Positions 63,891 to 64,000 of a DNA stretch of 64,000 nt are shown in pieces. The translations under genes and the position numbers were made by a program. Position 1 is the stretch's first letter. Every line of letters begins with the position of its first letter. The stretch lies in contig NZ_AAVU01000004.1 in the NCBI RefSeq assembly GCF_000169095.1, forward strand, positions 1 to 64,000, given 5' to 3'. The notes under the pieces were generated by a model. It was not told the origin of the DNA. It was given only the letters and a program-made list of their open reading frames with translations, and searched no databases. The DNA comes from Lyngbya sp. PCC 8106. Lineage in GTDB: Bacteria > Cyanobacteriota > Cyanobacteriia > Cyanobacteriales > Microcoleaceae.

Positions 63891-64000
63891 ATTCCACTGA
63901 GTTTGTGATGATCGGTTTGGTCTCCCTATAAAAGTTTAATCAATCTGGGTTTAAGGGAGTTTGAAATTTGTTTTTAACACCCATTAGACTTGCCGTTACT

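Overview
The window looks like chromosome from a filamentous, non-heterocystous cyanobacterium of the Oscillatoriales type. The clues are a kaiA-kaiB-kaiC clock cluster whose KaiA keeps its N-terminal pseudo-receiver region (Nostocales usually lack it), the rimP-nusA-ylxR-infB order, frequent HIP1 octamers (GCGATCGC), C-rich CTCCCCATC-type intergenic tracts, and a cyanobacterial group II intron. The genus cannot be fixed from the sequence alone; a Lyngbya, Planktothrix or Microcoleus relative is a reasonable guess.

Layout. (1) 242-3481: carB. (2) 3685-5951: a two-gene ATPase plus Toprim/DUF4435 cassette that matches the architecture of the PARIS anti-phage system (AriA-AriB). (3) 6177-6896: a phosphopantetheinyl transferase. 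(4) 6917-25608: a large extracellular polysaccharide locus. It holds a Wza-like exporter and Wzc-like co-polymerase on the minus strand, then a Wzy-like polymerase, a GT11-like gene broken by an in-frame stop, a Wzx-like flippase, a sulfotransferase, seven glycosyltransferases, an acetyltransferase and a methyltransferase. (5) 25705-30892: a subtilase with a membrane tail and its small partner, a small membrane protein, a solitary 5S rRNA with its own promoter, an HNH nuclease and a class II aldolase-like gene. (6) 30834-48920: a second glycan-related region. It holds an O-antigen ligase-like protein, a YaaW-family protein, GDP-mannose dehydratase, a Uma2-family protein, a 1161-residue GT2-GT2-GT4 fusion, four long TPR proteins each ending in a different transferase (sulfotransferase, methyltransferase, sulfotransferase, GT61), a candidate small RNA and a GT2 related to the fusion. 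(7) 49023-57970: a membrane protein, the rimP-nusA-ylxR-infB translation/transcription block, and three small conserved genes. (8) 58018-60515: a group II intron with its maturase. (9) 60705-63890: kaiA, kaiB, kaiC.

How it fits together. Regions 4 and 6 together provide assembly (Wzx/Wzy/Wzc/Wza), a GDP-deoxysugar precursor (Gmd), many glycosyltransferases and three sulfotransferases, so the inferred product is a sulfated, acetylated, possibly methylated exopolysaccharide or sheath. The TPR-transferase series and the repeated roughly 75-residue helical module in the GT2 and fusion proteins are the least explained parts and the best candidates for an undescribed glycan- or protein-modification system. 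The PARIS-like pair is the clearest defence element. The intron sits about 190 bases upstream of the inferred kaiA start and is likely to matter for transcription of the clock locus.
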